Shown one piece after another: positions 52,740 through 53,338 of a stretch of DNA of 53,338 nucleotides. The position numbers were made by a program, and so were the translations under genes. The stretch's first letter is position 1; every line of letters begins with the position of its first letter. The notes below the pieces were generated by a model. That model saw only the letters and a list, made by a program, of their open reading frames with translations, was not told where the DNA came from and did no database searches. Source of the stretch: an uncultured Nostoc sp. (GTDB taxonomy: Bacteria; Cyanobacteriota; Cyanobacteriia; Cyanobacteriales; Nostocaceae); the NCBI RefSeq assembly GCF_937863485.1, contig NZ_CALMFY010000023.1, forward strand, positions 1 through 53,338, written 5' to 3'.

Positions 52740-53338
52740 TATCGGTTAGTTCTTAACTCTAACATTTTCCTCATTCTGGCGACACCAAAGGTAAATACTC
52801 TTAATTGGGGTAGTGTTAAATAAAGTGTTAGAAGATTGTAAACTAATTTTGTCCCCATTGCTGGACTACAGGAACAACGCTTGAAGATATTTGGTTGTCG
52901 CCCAGGTCTAAGTTTTGTTTTCTATGTGGAACTTGGTTACGTAATAGTTGCGCTAAGTCTGATAAAGCAATATATTACTCAAATTTAGCTTTTGTCCTTA
53001 TTGTGGTTTTCCTTATAAGGAGTCTTTTGATTCTGTTGTGATTTAACTCAAAGCACTTACCAGGGTTAAAATGCCTTGTCATTGCTTACCATACAAAGAG
53101 CGAAAGCGCCAAAGTGTAGTCATGGCACAAAATATACTTGCTATTGTAAAGCGAAGAGGTTCTGCGATCGCAGATGGTTGGGATACTCGGTATACATCAG
53201 AAAGCGGAATGGATTAGGTTGGAATTTAAGAGCAAACAGCATAAAACGATCACCACACAAAGATTTTCTTCAAAAATACCTAAGACTAGCCCTTTCAAGG
53301 TGTGTTATTTTTCAGTTTTTTCTGGTTTAGAATCTTAA
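52740..53338. other. Window end without a confident gene
   Basis: A startless plus-strand frame (about 52847-53041) reads CPHCWTTGTT, then KFCFLCGTW, giving two CxxC pairs like a zinc ribbon, followed by a hydrophobic stretch. It is probably a remnant. The frame 53076-53330 has no family and is not called. Confidence 0.3.

Noticed and set aside
53076..53330. 84-codon frame at the window end
   Set aside because: Basic, low-similarity frame without ribosome-binding site; a short competing frame lies in the same place.
1..53338. CRISPR arrays, tRNA or rRNA genes
   Set aside because: No regularly spaced repeats and no cloverleaf or rRNA-like segment were recognised by eye.

Overview
The window comes from a filamentous, Nostoc/Anabaena-like cyanobacterium. 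The palindrome GCGATCGC (HIP1) is scattered through genes and spacers, the coding sequence is AT-leaning, short heptamer-type repeats lie between genes, and several protein and transposase fragments are of familiar cyanobacterial types. No rRNA, tRNA or CRISPR array was recognised. Most of the 53 kb is an accessory island for scavenging organic sulfur (sulfonates, sulfones, sulfate esters, methionine-like compounds), with signs of duplication and decay.

Layout. 1-4.4 kb: a transposase remnant, two sulfonate-type binding lipoproteins, and a MetQ/MetI pair. 4.4-8 kb: a broken HAD gene, a GNAT, an SfnG/SsuD-like monooxygenase and an SfnB-like flavin monooxygenase. 8.4-18.4 kb (minus strand): methyltransferase, sulfonate-binding protein, NtaA/DszA-like monooxygenase, two MetQ, MetN, another sulfonate-binding protein, a ferritin-like protein and an LLM monooxygenase broken by a 149-bp element. 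18.5-23.3 kb (plus): a second decayed LLM gene, transposase debris, a binding protein, and an AprA-like flavoprotein gene broken by an identical copy of the same 149-bp element. 23.3-29.2 kb: GNATs, methyltransferases, an 8-Cys ferredoxin, a HEAT-repeat protein, a 2H phosphoesterase and an Mrp-type ATPase. 29.3-35.3 kb: adenosine-deaminase-like, kinase-like, CmcJ-like and GST genes diverging from a racemase-like gene and a methyltransferase, then HAD and GNAT debris. 35.8-40.4 kb: formylglycine-generating enzyme, arylsulfatase and a BASS transporter. 40.4-51.2 kb: dehydrogenase, SDR, a fusion of an FAD/NAD(P)-binding protein with a persulfide dioxygenase, a PIN plus ImmA/IrrE-type pair, methyltransferase, CPFC-type GST, and a second, intact AprA-like flavoprotein plus ferredoxin pair. 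51.2-53.3 kb: small or secreted hypothetical proteins.

How it fits together. Binding proteins capture organosulfur compounds, flavin monooxygenases of several families cleave C-S bonds, and the sulfatase/FGE pair releases sulfate. GST, persulfide dioxygenase and AprA-like/ferredoxin modules would process the sulfur or supply electrons (inference). The strongest new signal is a 30-bp imperfect dyad, A(A/C/T)TAC-N20-GTA(G/T)T, found at eight places (2538, 8010, 18429, 20091, 33057, 41724, 44964, 47040). All lie in spacers and nearly all lie directly upstream of organosulfur genes. This looks like the operator of one unidentified regulator and ties the otherwise ill-defined genes into one regulon.
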